A stretch of DNA of 64,000 nucleotides, from positions 1,116,001-1,180,000 of the forward strand of contig NZ_CP097127.1 of NCBI RefSeq assembly GCF_023330665.1. Direction: 5' to 3'. The stretch comes from Conexibacter sp. S30A1 (GTDB lineage: Bacteria; Actinomycetota; Thermoleophilia; Solirubrobacterales; Solirubrobacteraceae). Each line of letters starts with the position of its first letter. Position 1 is the first letter of the stretch. Positions 26,029-35,618 of the stretch are shown here, in pieces. A program made the position numbers and the translations under genes. The notes beneath the pieces were generated by a model. It was not told the origin of the DNA. It was given only the letters and a program-made list of their open reading frames with translations, and made no database searches.

Positions 26029-26853
26029 ATGTCGACCTACGATCCCAAGAGCACCGAGGGCCTGGCAGCGCACGCGAGCGAGCGCCTGCAGATGAACGCC
26101 CGCGGGCTGTTCACCTCAGACCTCTCGGTCAACGAGTACCTCTGCGTGGAGAAGGCCGGCTTCTCGCCCGTCGGCCTCGTCGTCGGCTCGAGCATCTATC
26201 ACGTCGGCTACCAGTTCGCGGGCCTGCGCCAGAGCCAGGAGCTGGACGTGCTGAGCCAGGCGATGTACAACGCCCGCGAGCTGGCGATGACACGCATGGA
26301 GGAGGAGGCCGACCAGCTCGGCGCCGACGGGGTCGTGGGGGTGCGACTCGACATCGGGCGCTACGAGTGGGGCGCCGATATGGCCGAGTTCATCGCCGTC
26401 GGCACCGCGATCAAGCACAAGGAGGGCAGGCTGCACCGCGCGCCCAACGGCCGCCCGTTCACGAGCGACCTCTCCGGCCAGGCGTTCTGGACACTGATGC
26501 AGACCGGCAAGCGCCCGGTGGGCATGGTGATGGGCAGCTGCGTCTACCACGTGGCCCACCGGGGCATGATGCAGTCGCTCAAGCAGACCGGCCAGAACGT
26601 CGAGCTCTCGCAGTACACCCAGGCGCTCTACGACGCGCGCGAGCTGGCAATGGAGCGCATGCAGAAGGAGGCGGAGGCGATTGGCGACGGGGTGCTCGGG
26701 ATCGTCGAGGTCAAGCTGCACGAGAACAGCCACGGCTGGGGTAGCCACGTGATCGAGTTCTTTGCGCTGGGGACCGCGGTGGTCGCCAACGAGCACGTAA
26801 GCGAAGGCATGACCCTGCCGGAGATCACCCCGGTTCTGGACATCAACGACTGA
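26029..26853 (+). CDS. YbjQ/UPF0145 protein, tandem two-domain
   Basis: A 274-residue paralogue of the preceding gene, built from two clear YbjQ units (about 20-130 and 140-255). Both repeat FTSDLS, a VVGSSIYHVGYQ/VMGSCVYHVAHR strand, and a helix YNARELAMTRMEEEADQLGADGVVGV / YDARELAMERMQKEAEAIGDGVLGI. An AAAGGAG ribosome site precedes the ATG. Together with the gene upstream, four domains are encoded in one operon. Role unknown; heavy-metal binding is only a domain name. Confidence 0.8.
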   Translation: MSTYDPKSTEGLAAHASERLQMNARGLFTSDLSVNEYLCVEKAGFSPVGLVVGSSIYHVGYQFAGLRQSQELDVLSQAMYNARELAMTRMEEEADQLGADGVVGVRLDIGRYEWGADMAEFIAVGTAIKHKEGRLHRAPNGRPFTSDLSGQAFWTLMQTGKRPVGMVMGSCVYHVAHRGMMQSLKQTGQNVELSQYTQALYDARELAMERMQKEAEAIGDGVLGIVEVKLHENSHGWGSHVIEFFALGTAVVANEHVSEGMTLPEITPVLDIND

Positions 26854-26905
26854 CCAGGGCCAGCGTCCGCCGCCACCGCGGGCTCCCACGAGCCCACAGG
26901 CGCGC

Positions 26906-27565
26906 GTGAGCTTGACCGGCGCAACAGCCGTGCTCGTACTGCTGCCCCCATCGCGGACCCAGGCCGCGCCCGCTTCGGGGCGCCCGCTTTCGCTGGCCAG
27001 GCTCGCCTACCCGTCGCTGGAGGCGCAGCGCGAAAGACTGATCGCGCTGGTCGACCCCGGGCTCGTGAGCGCACCGGCCAGACCCGCCGCCGAGCTCTAC
27101 ACCGGCGTCCTCTACAGGGAGCTCGGGCTCGCCGAGCTGCCGTGGCGGGGCGTGCTGATCGCAAGCGCGCTGTGGGGCGTCGTACGCCCCGGCGACCGCA
27201 TCCCCGCCTACCGCCTGGACATCGCCAGCAAGCTGCCGGGGCTGGGCGGCCTTGCGGCCTACTGGCGCGATCCGCTGCGTGCGGCACTGCCCGATCGCGG
27301 GCTCGTGCTCGACCTGCGCTCAGGCGCCTACGCCGCCGCCTGGCGACCGCAGCGCGCCAACCTGCTGGCGGTCCGTGCGTTTCGTGAGGCACCGGACGGC
27401 AGCCGCAGCGTGGTCACGCACATGGCCAAGCAGACCCGCGGGCGCATCGCGCGGCTGGTGCTGCAGGCGGGCTCGCTGAAGGCACCCGAGCAGGTGGCCG
27501 AGCTTGCCAGCGCCGCCGGTCTGCGCGTCGAGCTGCGCCCCGGGACACTCGACGTTATCCATTGA
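26906..27565 (+). CDS. yaaA: peroxide stress protein YaaA-like (UPF0246)
   Basis: About 219 residues. VLVLLPPSRTQAAP at the N-terminus, then YTGVLYRELGLAELPW, IASALWGVVRPGDRIPAYRLDIASKLPGLGGLAAYWRD, and a C-terminal VTHMAKQTRGRIARLVL match YaaA. E. coli YaaA limits damage from iron and hydrogen peroxide and binds DNA through a helix-hairpin-helix-like fold. The GTG at 26930 (just before LVLLPP) is a possible alternative to GTG 26906. Followed by a strong hairpin. Confidence 0.88.
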   Translation: MSLTGATAVLVLLPPSRTQAAPASGRPLSLARLAYPSLEAQRERLIALVDPGLVSAPARPAAELYTGVLYRELGLAELPWRGVLIASALWGVVRPGDRIPAYRLDIASKLPGLGGLAAYWRDPLRAALPDRGLVLDLRSGAYAAAWRPQRANLLAVRAFREAPDGSRSVVTHMAKQTRGRIARLVLQAGSLKAPEQVAELASAAGLRVELRPGTLDVIH

Positions 27566-27585
27566 AGCTCTGACGCTGATCCGCT

Positions 27586-27611
27586 GCCGGCCAGCCCGCT
27601 GGCTGGCCGGC
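27586..27611. terminator. hairpin between convergent genes
   Basis: A perfect 11-bp stem GCCGGCCAGCC/GGCTGGCCGGC with a CGCT loop lies 20 bp after yaaA and before the end of the convergent gene. There is no T-tract on either side, so it may act as a bidirectional actinobacterial-type (I-shaped) terminator. Confidence 0.55.
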
Positions 27612-27675
27612 GCGCACCGGCCCCGCGCCGGTCCGTGGCTGTCGCCGCCAGCGCACCCGGCGCCGCGTCCCCGGC

Positions 27676-28602
27676 TCAGCCGATTGAGATGCTCAGGCCA
27701 CCACCGCTGGCCGACGACTTGCCGCTGGCCGGCGGCTGGCCGCTGGCCGGCGGCTGGCCGCGATGGTGGTGGCGAGGCCGTGGCGGCTGATGGCGGTGAC
27801 GGCGCGGCGCCGTGGCGGCGCTGGCAGCGAACGTCGCCAGCTTCGGCTTGACCGCGAAGTAGCGCAGCTCGCTGCGCCAGGTGAACGTCAGCTCCGCGGT
27901 CGAGTAGCCCGACAGGATCAGGTAGGCGAACGATCCGCTGCCACCGGTTGAGGCGTACCCGCCGCCGGCCACCAGCGGCGCCGGCGTGCGGTTCCAGAGG
28001 ATGATGTCGCGGTGCTCCCAGCACCCGGGCGCACCCGCTGCTGGGCAGGCGAGGTTGGTGTCAAAGCCGTTTGGCCCGTCGTCGTACATCCACATGTAGT
28101 CGGCGGCGACGATCGAGCTGGCAGCGGCCCAGATCCCCCCGCCACCAAGGAACCCGCCGCTCGGGAGCGATGGGTCGCTGTCGCTGGCGGCACCCTGGGC
28201 GGCGAGCCCGTTGAGCGTCGCGCTGAGGCCGACGATCGGCGCAAGGCCCCGGTTGACGCGCTCCAGGTTGATCAGCACAAAGCCCTGCTGCACCGGGGTG
28301 AGCGTGGCGAAGTTCGACGGCAGCACGAGCGGCCCGAGGCCCTCGTGGGCGCGACAGGCGTCGATGTTGGCAACACCCCAGGAACCGCTGGCGGGCGCGC
28401 TGCGGTCACAGTCGGCGGCGGGGTTTCGCAGATCGGCGGCGCGGCGGCGCAGGTTGACCGCACGATGCTGTGAGCTGACACTGAGGCTGTGCGGCGTGAC
28501 GATGCTGAACGTGAACGCTTGGGCGGCGGCGCTTGCCACCAGCGTTGTTGCGAGCGCCAGGCAGAGGGACAGCAGTGAGAGGATCCAAGCGCGCTTTTGC
28601 AC
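27676..28602 (-). CDS. secreted protein with CAP/SCP-like domain
   Basis: A 308-residue protein with a signal peptide (MQKRAWILSLLSLCLALATTL... AAAQA, cleavage near 29). The mature part contains FVLINLERVNRGLAPIVGLSATLNGLAAQGAASDSD, reminiscent of the start of CAP/SCP domains of bacterial secreted proteins, then GWEHRD-like CWEHRDIILWN. Cys pairs may form disulfides. The C-terminus is low complexity: a His/Arg/Pro-rich stretch and repeated PPASGQ, possibly wall-associated. Assignment to CAP is tentative. Function unknown. Confidence 0.5.
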   Translation of the reverse strand: MQKRAWILSLLSLCLALATTLVASAAAQAFTFSIVTPHSLSVSSQHRAVNLRRRAADLRNPAADCDRSAPASGSWGVANIDACRAHEGLGPLVLPSNFATLTPVQQGFVLINLERVNRGLAPIVGLSATLNGLAAQGAASDSDPSLPSGGFLGGGGIWAAASSIVAADYMWMYDDGPNGFDTNLACPAAGAPGCWEHRDIILWNRTPAPLVAGGGYASTGGSGSFAYLILSGYSTAELTFTWRSELRYFAVKPKLATFAASAATAPRRHRHQPPRPRHHHRGQPPASGQPPASGKSSASGGGLSISIG

Positions 28603-28675
28603 TGTCCTTTATGTCGGCAGCGGCGCGGCTTGGCGTAGCGGCGCGCGCCTGCCTACAACAAAGGTCCAGGCGCAC

Positions 28676-29392
28676 TCACCTGCAGACGGCCAAAAAGTCC
28701 AGGGCGCGGTACAGCGGCCGCTGCATGGTCAGCTCAAAGTCGCGTGCGGTGATGCTCGCCGTGAAGCGCTCATAGAACGGCTTGGTGACCCCCAGGCGGC
28801 GATGCAGCCGGTCCCAGCCGAGCGCGAGCGCGCGATCGTGCGCGCGCAGCCTGCCGGCGTGATAGACGCCGTGGATCTCCACCGAGGCGAACACCGCCTC
28901 GCACAGCGCGCGAAACTCGTGCGCCCGATACTCCCGCAGGTGCCAGGGGTTGTCGGACTTCACCGCGCCCGGTGCCGCGATCGTGAGCAGGTTGGGCGTC
29001 GAGATGTAGACAACGCCGCCTGGCGCCACCAGTGTGCGGAGGTGCGCCAGCGCTTCCTCGGGGTTGTGCAGGTGCTCGATCGTCTGCAGCAGCGTGACGA
29101 CATCGCACATTCCCGGATGGCCGTAGTGCTCGAGCATCGCGCGCTCGAAGCGCAGGCCGGGCGCGCTGTAGCGCAGCCGCGCGTGCTCGTGAGCCTCGGG
29201 GTTGGCGTCAACACCGGTCACGCTGGCGGCGGTCCGCGCGAGCGCGGCGGCGCCATATCCCTCGCCGCAGGCGAGGTCGAGCACACGCAGCCCGCTGACG
29301 CGCGCGGCGATCCACTCATAGACGGCCAGGTGGCGCATGAACCAGTAGTTCTCGGCCGGAACGTCTGGGAGCGTGCGCTCCCCGGTGAGCAT
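28676..29392 (-). CDS. class I SAM-dependent methyltransferase
   Basis: A 238-residue methyltransferase. SAM motif I VLDLACGEGYGAAALA (about 36-51), acidic VTGVDANPEAHEHA, and motif IV/post-I VVTLLQTIEHLHNPEEAL... GGVVYISTPNLLT are typical of UbiG/glycan-type O-methyltransferases. ATG 29392 (MLTGERTLPDVPAENYWFMRH) matches family N-termini; an upstream GTG is possible. Near glycan and wall genes, so a sugar or lipid substrate is plausible but unproven. Divergent from the next methyltransferase. Confidence 0.8.
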   Translation of the reverse strand: MLTGERTLPDVPAENYWFMRHLAVYEWIAARVSGLRVLDLACGEGYGAAALARTAASVTGVDANPEAHEHARLRYSAPGLRFERAMLEHYGHPGMCDVVTLLQTIEHLHNPEEALAHLRTLVAPGGVVYISTPNLLTIAAPGAVKSDNPWHLREYRAHEFRALCEAVFASVEIHGVYHAGRLRAHDRALALGWDRLHRRLGVTKPFYERFTASITARDFELTMQRPLYRALDFLAVCR

Positions 29393-29472
29393 CAGCGGCG
29401 GCACTCCGGCAGGCTGGTCACGCTGCACGTAGGGGTCGGCAACCACACGCGACACGGTAACGTCATCCCGAG

Positions 29473-30402
29473 ATGCAGGCGCTCCGCACCCCCGAGCAGA
29501 TTCGCGACGTGAACACGCGCTACCACGATGTCGCGGCCAGCGGCTATGACCAGAAGTGGGGGATCGACTTCGGGCCGACAGGGCGCGCGCAGGTGCTGGC
29601 GAAGGCACGCCGAGGGCTGGGCCCGCGCATCGACGCTGGCTTCCCGCGCGCGCTCGAGGTGGGCGCCGGCACCGGCTACTTCGGCCTGCACCTGGCGCAG
29701 GCCGGCGTGATCACCGAGCTCACCTGCACCGATATCTCCGCCGGCATGCTCGAGGCGCTCAGCACCAACGCCAGAGAACTTGGGTTGGAGGCCGTGGAGA
29801 CGGTGCGCACCGACGCCGAAGCGCTGCCCTTCGCGGATCAGAGCTTCGATCTGGTCTTCGGGCATGCGATCCTGCACCATCTTCCGGACCTCGAGCGGGC
29901 CTTTGCGGAGTTTCAGCGTGTGCTGCGGCCGGACGGCCTGATCCTCTTTGCCGGTGAGCCATCGTCGGTCGGCGACCGCCTGGCGCGGGTTCCGAAGCGC
30001 GCCGCTCAGCTTGCGGCGCCGCTGTGGCGTCGGGCGCTCGGTGCCGCGGCCGCCCACCCACCGCACGAAGACCAGGGACCGGAGCCCTCCGGGCATCAGC
30101 TCGAAGGCGAGGTCGACATCCATACCTTCGAGCCCGGACAGCTCGCGCGACTTGCGCGCGGGGCCGGACTCGTCGACGTGGAGGTCCAGGGCGAGGAGCT
30201 GCTCGCCAACTGGTTTGGCTGGTTCAACCGCGGGCTCGAGTCGACGGCCGTGTCCAGCGACGTGCCGTGGTGCTGGCGCCAGTACGCGTTTCGCGGCTAC
30301 CTGTACCTGCAGCGTCTGGATCGCGCCGCCCTCGAGCCGCACCTGCCCAAGGCGCTGTTCTACAACCTGCTGCTCAGCGGCAGACGACCGGCGGACGGCT
30401 GA
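29473..30402 (+). CDS. class I SAM-dependent methyltransferase
   Basis: A 309-residue protein. Motif I ALEVGAGTGYFGLHLA (about 60-75), acidic CTDISAGMLEAL, motif III LPFADQSFDLVFGHAILHHLPDLERAFAEFQRVLRPDGLILFAGEP. A C-terminal extension of about 120 residues (EVDIHTFEPGQLARLARGAGLVDVEVQGEELLANWFGWFNR) is Trp/Phe-rich and probably contacts the substrate; a UbiE/COQ5-like fold with such tails is common in actinobacteria. Substrate unknown. Followed after 5 bp by the LON-domain gene. Confidence 0.8.
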   Translation: MQALRTPEQIRDVNTRYHDVAASGYDQKWGIDFGPTGRAQVLAKARRGLGPRIDAGFPRALEVGAGTGYFGLHLAQAGVITELTCTDISAGMLEALSTNARELGLEAVETVRTDAEALPFADQSFDLVFGHAILHHLPDLERAFAEFQRVLRPDGLILFAGEPSSVGDRLARVPKRAAQLAAPLWRRALGAAAAHPPHEDQGPEPSGHQLEGEVDIHTFEPGQLARLARGAGLVDVEVQGEELLANWFGWFNRGLESTAVSSDVPWCWRQYAFRGYLYLQRLDRAALEPHLPKALFYNLLLSGRRPADG

Positions 30403-30407
30403 GCTCC

Positions 30408-31034
30408 TTGACCGAGACCACCGCGCACGGCTTTCCGCTGTTTCCGCTGCAGCTCGTGGTGCTACCGACCGAACTGGTGCCGCTGCACATCTTCGAGGAG
30501 CGCTACAGGACGATGATCGAGGACTGTCTGGCCTCCGATAGCGAGTTTGGGATCGTCTGGATGGCCGATGAGGGCCTGCGCGAGTACGGCTGCGCCTGCC
30601 GGGTGGAGCGGGTCACCGAACGCTTCGACGACGGGCGGCTGAACCTGCTGGCACGGGGTACGAGGCCGGTTCGCATCCTCGAGCGAGAGCGCGACCTGGC
30701 TTACCCGGCCGGCTTCGTCGCCTTTCCCGAGGACCTGCGTGAGCACTCCCAGGAGGCGCTGCTCGCACTCGCCCGCGGCGTCTACGCCAAGCTCGTGCAG
30801 ACCGCCACCGAACGCGAGCTCAGCGAAGCCGAGCTGGCGCCGCTGTCCGCCTACGCGATGGCGGCGACGGTCGACTTCGGGCTCGAGTCAAAGCAGACGC
30901 TGCTCGAGCTGCGCTCCGAACAGGCTCGTCTGGAGCTGGTCACACGCCTGTTTCGTGCCGCCCTCAAGCGGCTTGACTTCGTGGACCGGGCCCAGGCCCG
31001 CGCGCGGTCAAACGGCAAGGTCCGCTTCGGCTGA
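30408..31034 (+). CDS. LON-substrate-binding-domain protein (no protease)
   Basis: About 208 residues. FPLFPLQLVVLPTELVPLHIFEERYRTMIEDCL is the start of the Lon N-terminal (PUA-like) domain, with FGIVWM and the ARGTRPVRILE strand, then a helical tail with a Leu/Arg heptad pattern (ESKQTLLELRSEQARLELVTRLFRAALKRLD). No AAA or peptidase part follows, so it is a stand-alone domain as in Rv-type homologues. The start is TTG 30408, the only reasonable one: ATG/GTG are absent in frame nearby. Function unknown. Confidence 0.75.
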   Translation: MTETTAHGFPLFPLQLVVLPTELVPLHIFEERYRTMIEDCLASDSEFGIVWMADEGLREYGCACRVERVTERFDDGRLNLLARGTRPVRILERERDLAYPAGFVAFPEDLREHSQEALLALARGVYAKLVQTATERELSEAELAPLSAYAMAATVDFGLESKQTLLELRSEQARLELVTRLFRAALKRLDFVDRAQARARSNGKVRFG

Positions 31035-31042
31035 ACGACCCG

Positions 31043-33286
31043 CTAAGGGATCACGACGATCAGCTTGGCTCGCGGACCGGCGGCGGCCTGGGCGGCCGGG
31101 TCGGCGGGCGCCACCAGCGGCGAATCGGCGCTCAGCACGTGCGCAAGCAGCTTCGCCTGGGCGTGCGAACCGACCGTGTAGAGAACCTCGTATCCATCTG
31201 GCGCGGGTGAGTTCAGGTTCGCCGCACCGAGCACATCCAGGTGTTTGGCGCGCAGCGAGCGTGCCAGCTTGGCGGCCGCACCCTGCGTGGTGCCGGCGTT
31301 GAGCACCACAACCGGCGCGGTCACCGGCGAGACAGCCGGCTTGGGGCGTGGGCGTGGCCGGGCCGCACCGGTGGCGACCGCGGCCACGACGCCACCGCCG
31401 GCGAGCACGAACGCGATCAGCGCCGCCAGCGCGAAGGTGCGCATCGACCCGCCCTGACGGTAGACGGCGCGGTCGCTGCGGGCCCCGACCGCGACGTTGC
31501 CACCGACCCCTGCCGCCGCCGGCAGCGGCAGCCCGCCGGCGACGCGCGACAGCTGCCCTTCGAGTGCCACCAGGCGGTCGCTGACCCGACCGGCGGCCGC
31601 CCGCATATCACCGACCCTGGCGTGGCGGCGCCACAGCAAAAGGCTTCCGCTCAGCAGCGCGATAACCGCCAAAAAGCCGCCCACCTCGCCGGCCGTCTGC
31701 AGCGGTGACGGGGCGGCGCTGGTCAGCGTGACGCTGGCCGGCGGCGCCGTCTGATGCTGTACGTCCTTGCGGACCGAGCCGGCGGCGGCCCCGATCACCG
31801 GCGCCGTCCGCTCCGCCACATCAAGCATCTGCGTGTTGGTCAAACCGAGCGTCAGCGTGTTCGAAACCCAGTAGCCGGCACCGTTGGCAAACCAGGCGAC
31901 CGTCTTGATGTGCGCGCCGTCGTAGTAGACGTAGTAGGTGCGGCCCACGAACTTGAACGACTGCGTCGGGCTGTCGAAGATGGGCGCCGTCAGCCAGGTG
32001 GTTCCCTGCACGTCGTAGTACTGGCCGAGCAGGCCCGTGGAGAAGACGGCCACGTAGATCGGGTAGTTGTGCCCGCCCGGCGCCGGGATCGTGTAGCTGC
32101 GCAGGCGCGTCGGGTACCCGTAGCCGTTGTCAATCTTCACCGGTGGTATCTCCAGCGGAAACGGGAGCCCGTGCGCCATCGTCCTGGCCCGCGCCATGGT
32201 CGCGGCTGAAACCGGCACCAGGTCGGGGGTTGGCGCCTTGGAGGACCGCACGCGCTTGGCGAGCCCCACGGTCGTGCGCTTGGCCGGCGGGATCCCCGTC
32301 CCGTACAGGAAGGAGTCGACGCTCTCCTTGATCTGCTGCGGCGTTGACGTCACGCAGGCGCAGTTGGTCACCACCCCAAGGTTTGCCCGGAAGTGCACCT
32401 GGCGCACAGGCCGGCTGGCGACCTGAATGAGTGTGCCGATCAGGTTCTGCACACCCTGCTGGGTGTGCAGCGAAGCGTCGGTCTGCACGAGGTGGCCGAA
32501 GATGTTCTCGAACTTCGAGATGTGGTCGATCAGCGTGGGTCCGTACTGCTGCTTGACCTCCAGCAGGAAGTCCTGGTCGCGCGCGTCACGTTCGATCGAG
32601 GTGTCGTCGTGGCGGTAGGTGACGAACTGCAGCGCTTGGCGCCCGCAGAGCTTCTGATACCCGGGTTGCAGGTTCACCTGGAAATACTGCGCACCGCCGG
32701 GCCGGTTGACGTGGAAGTAGCGCCTGTCGATCATTCCGTAGACGCAGCCCATCTGGTTTACGGCCTTGACGAAGTTGCCGAAGTCGATCTCCACCACATG
32801 GTTGACCGACAGCCCGGTGACCTGCTTGATCATCGACACCACCCGGTTGATGCCCCCGCACATCAGCGCCGCATTCAGGCGCGTGGTGGTTAGACCGTTG
32901 CAGCTCGGGTTGAACGTCACCTGCAGCTCGCGCGGGATCGACATCATCGAGATCCACGGCTTGCCCGGGTCGATCCGCACGAGCAGCATCTCGTTGGCGT
33001 GTGGCACGACCGGGGTCGTGCTCGTGTGCAGCCGCTGGTCGTTGCCGATCAGCAAAAGCGTCTGCGGGCCGCCGAAGGGCGCTGGCGCGAGCGTCCCGTT
33101 GCTCAGCACCAGGCTCTTGTTGGAACCGATCGCGTGCGCGAGCTGTGCCACCTGCGCGTTGACGAAGACGACCGTTGTGGCCGCAGCCGCCACCACGACG
33201 GCGAACGCGGCCACGAACAGCCGCAATGGCGCAGGCAGGCGTCGGCCATTTCCTCGCATCGGCGATGATGATATTGGCCGCCGCAT
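31043..33286 (-). CDS. LytR-CpsA-Psr family protein with LytR C-terminal domain
   Basis: A 747-residue envelope protein. An N-terminal membrane helix (about 20-42) is followed by the LCP domain (LLIGNDQR near 86, MMSIPRELQVTFN, TTRLNAALMCGG, VVEIDFGNFVKAVNQMGCV, ALQFVTYRHDD, ERDARDQDFLLEV). LCP enzymes attach glycopolymers such as teichoic acids or arabinogalactan to peptidoglycan. A long extracytoplasmic insert, a membrane helix (about 540-558), a charged segment, a second helix (about 620-640) and a LytR_C domain (APVVVLNAGTTQGAAAKLARSLRAKH... VLYTVGSHAQAKLL) follow. The domain order with three helices places LytR_C outside again, which is unusual. ATG 33259 is an alternative start. Confidence 0.85.
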   Translation of the reverse strand: MRRPISSSPMRGNGRRLPAPLRLFVAAFAVVVAAAATTVVFVNAQVAQLAHAIGSNKSLVLSNGTLAPAPFGGPQTLLLIGNDQRLHTSTTPVVPHANEMLLVRIDPGKPWISMMSIPRELQVTFNPSCNGLTTTRLNAALMCGGINRVVSMIKQVTGLSVNHVVEIDFGNFVKAVNQMGCVYGMIDRRYFHVNRPGGAQYFQVNLQPGYQKLCGRQALQFVTYRHDDTSIERDARDQDFLLEVKQQYGPTLIDHISKFENIFGHLVQTDASLHTQQGVQNLIGTLIQVASRPVRQVHFRANLGVVTNCACVTSTPQQIKESVDSFLYGTGIPPAKRTTVGLAKRVRSSKAPTPDLVPVSAATMARARTMAHGLPFPLEIPPVKIDNGYGYPTRLRSYTIPAPGGHNYPIYVAVFSTGLLGQYYDVQGTTWLTAPIFDSPTQSFKFVGRTYYVYYDGAHIKTVAWFANGAGYWVSNTLTLGLTNTQMLDVAERTAPVIGAAAGSVRKDVQHQTAPPASVTLTSAAPSPLQTAGEVGGFLAVIALLSGSLLLWRRHARVGDMRAAAGRVSDRLVALEGQLSRVAGGLPLPAAAGVGGNVAVGARSDRAVYRQGGSMRTFALAALIAFVLAGGGVVAAVATGAARPRPRPKPAVSPVTAPVVVLNAGTTQGAAAKLARSLRAKHLDVLGAANLNSPAPDGYEVLYTVGSHAQAKLLAHVLSADSPLVAPADPAAQAAAGPRAKLIVVIP

Positions 33287-33391
33287 ACGGATCCCGTGAA
33301 GGAGACCTACCGGAAACCTAAAGGAGGTTGGCGACGAGCGTCACGCGCGCTCAGCGGCACGTGCGAGGGCGACCTGTGAGCGGCAGGGAAG

Positions 33392-34864
33392 TCATCCGCG
33401 CGGGATGAATTCCGGGACCTCGAGCACCTCGGCCATGCGAGGCGCGGTCCGCGAAAGGCTCCCGTCGCCGCGGCGAACGCGCGGCTCGCCGGCCGGCTCC
33501 ACAAGCCGCGCGCGCGGCCTGGGCTCGTCGAACCCGGTGGCGACCACGGTGATCCAGACCTGCCCGCCCTCGATCTTCTCGTCGACCATGGCGCCGAAGA
33601 TGATGTTCGCGTCCGGGTCGGCCGCCTCCGCCACCGCCCTGGCGGCTTCGTTGACCTCCCACAGCGACATGTCCGCGCCACCGGTGATCGACAGCAGGAT
33701 CGAGCGCGCACCGTCCACGCTGGTCTCGAGCAGCGGCGAGGCGACAGCCGCCTCGGCCGCGTCGACGGCACGACGTTCGCCGGTGCCCATGCCGATGCCT
33801 AAAAGCGCGCTGCCGGCGTCGGACATGATCGTGCGCACGTCGGCGAAATCAAGGTTGATCAGGCCCGGAAGCGTGACCAGGTCGGAGATGCCCTGCACAC
33901 CCTGGCGCAGCACGTCATCGGCCACGCGGAACGCGTCGACCATCGTGGTGTTGCGGTCGAGCACCGTGAGCAGGCGGCTGTTGGGCACGACGATCAGGGT
34001 GTCGACCGCATCCTTGAGCGTCTGGATGCCGGCTTCAGCCTGCTCGCGCCGACGGCTGCCTTCGAACTGGAACGGGCGTGTGACGATGCCGACCGTCAGC
34101 GACCCCAGCTCACGCGCAATTTCGGCCACCACCGGCGCGGCGCCGGTGCCGGTTCCGCCCCCGGCGCCCGCGGCGATGAAGACCAGGTCGGCACCCCGCA
34201 GCAGCGCCTTGATCTGGTCGTGCTCCTCGCGCGCGGCCTGCCTGCCCAGGTCAGGGTTCGAGCCGGAGCCGAGACCGCGGGTGATCGCCTCGCCGATGTG
34301 CAGCGTGGTGCTCGCCGCCGAAGTCTGCAGCGATTGCAGGTCGGTGTTGATGGCGATGAACTCAACGCCCTCGATGTCAGCCTCGATCATGCGGTTGACC
34401 GCGTTCACGCCGGCGCCGCCGACGCCAACCACCCGGATCACCGGCCGCCCGACCGGGCGCAGTGAACTGGACACCGACTCAAAGTGGGTCTGCGGCCGCG
34501 CGTAGACATCCTCGATCGGGACCGGCCGTTGCGGCTCGTCGCCGGCGGCCGGCGGATCCATCAGGCTCTCCGGCATGTCGACGGCGAACGCCAGCTCCAG
34601 CCGTTGTTGGGGCGTGGGCACACCCGGCAGCCGCGGCTGTCCGGTGCCAACACCGTGTTCACCCGGTGCGCTCAGCGGCGCGGACGGGGCCAGCGAGGGA
34701 TGCGGCAGCGTACGCGCCTGTGTCGGGGCGGCGGGCGCCTCGGGCTCCGGCGCCTCGGCGGGCGCTGCTTGACGGTCGAGCTGGGCTGCCGTGTCTTCCA
34801 CGGTCTTGCGGAAGAGCTGCGAAAGCGGCCCCTCACGCATGCTCGCGCGTTTAGCGGTGGGCAT
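33392..34864 (-). CDS. ftsZ: FtsZ with long N-terminal extension
   Basis: A 490-residue tubulin-like GTPase. The core starts near residue 141 ([19 protein letters not shown]), with the tubulin signature GGGTGTG at 235-241, [11 protein letters not shown], and the T7 loop [10 protein letters not shown]; the C-terminal peptide [12 protein letters not shown] resembles the FtsZ tail that binds partners. What stands out is the N-terminal 140 residues, rich in Ala, Pro and Gln and probably disordered; most FtsZ proteins begin 10-15 residues before the core. It forms an operon with parA: the ATG at 34864 overlaps the parA stop by 14 bp, ATG 34840 being a non-overlapping alternative. No other division-cluster genes are near. 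Confidence 0.93.
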   Translation of the reverse strand: MPTAKRASMREGPLSQLFRKTVEDTAAQLDRQAAPAEAPEPEAPAAPTQARTLPHPSLAPSAPLSAPGEHGVGTGQPRLPGVPTPQQRLELAFAVDMPESLMDPPAAGDEPQRPVPIEDVYARPQTHFESVSSSLRPVGRPVIRVVGVGGAGVNAVNRMIEADIEGVEFIAINTDLQSLQTSAASTTLHIGEAITRGLGSGSNPDLGRQAAREEHDQIKALLRGADLVFIAAGAGGGTGTGAAPVVAEIARELGSLTVGIVTRPFQFEGSRRREQAEAGIQTLKDAVDTLIVVPNSRLLTVLDRNTTMVDAFRVADDVLRQGVQGISDLVTLPGLINLDFADVRTIMSDAGSALLGIGMGTGERRAVDAAEAAVASPLLETSVDGARSILLSITGGADMSLWEVNEAARAVAEAADPDANIIFGAMVDEKIEGGQVWITVVATGFDEPRPRARLVEPAGEPRVRRGDGSLSRTAPRMAEVLEVPEFIPRG

Positions 34865-35618
34865 TGGCCAGGACCTCCTTAGCGAGCTGACGGTAGGAGT
34901 GCGCGGCGATCCCGTCCGGTTCGTACTTGAGCACCGACATGCCCTTCACCGGCGCTTCGGCGAAGCGCACGGTCTTACGAATCCTTGAAGCGAACACACG
35001 ATCACCGAAGTTTTCCTCGAGGAGCTCGATCGCCTCCTTGGCGTGCAGCGTGCGGGTGTCGACCATGGTCGGCAGGATGCCCTGGATCTCCACGTTCGGA
35101 TTGAGGTTCTCGCGGATCATCGCCAATGTGTTCTGCAGCTGAATCAGCCCGCGCATCGATAGGTACTCACACTGCACCGGCACGATAACCCGGCTGGCGG
35201 CGGTAAGCGCGTTGATCGTCAGCAGGCCGAGACTCGGTGGCGTGTCGATGAAGCAGTAGTCGTAGTCCTCTGAAACCTCACGCAGCGCCCGCTCGAGCGA
35301 GCGCTCACGGCCGATCATCGTCGACATCGCGATCTCAGCCCCAGCCAGATCGATCGAGGCGCAGGCCACGTCAACCTCACGCTTGTGGATCACCTGCCTG
35401 ATCGGCATCTTGTTGACGAGCACGTCATACATCGACTCCTTGAGGTTGTCCGGGTCGATGCCTTGAGACATGGTCAGGTTCCCCTGAGGATCCATGTCGC
35501 AGCAGAGCACGCGGTAGCCCTGCTCGGCGAATGCCGCGGCAAGGTTGAGCGTGGTGGTGGTCTTCGCTACGCCGCCCTTCTGGTTGGCGAACGCGATCAC
35601 CTCGAGGCTTCCCGTCAC
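34851..35618 (-). CDS. parA: ParA/Soj-family ATPase
   Basis: A 255-residue ParA-type ATPase with the deviant Walker [19 protein letters not shown] (Lys14 signature), switch [13 protein letters not shown], Walker [18 protein letters not shown]. No N-terminal helix-turn-helix, so it is of the chromosomal Soj/short kind. It acts in positioning DNA or protein complexes; the adjacent ftsZ instead of parB is notable. GTG start with a GGAGG site in GGAGGAACGCCC. Divergent by 140 bp from the ArsA-like pair. Confidence 0.93.
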   Translation of the reverse strand: MTGSLEVIAFANQKGGVAKTTTTLNLAAAFAEQGYRVLCCDMDPQGNLTMSQGIDPDNLKESMYDVLVNKMPIRQVIHKREVDVACASIDLAGAEIAMSTMIGRERSLERALREVSEDYDYCFIDTPPSLGLLTINALTAASRVIVPVQCEYLSMRGLIQLQNTLAMIRENLNPNVEIQGILPTMVDTRTLHAKEAIELLEENFGDRVFASRIRKTVRFAEAPVKGMSVLKYEPDGIAAHSYRQLAKEVLANAHR

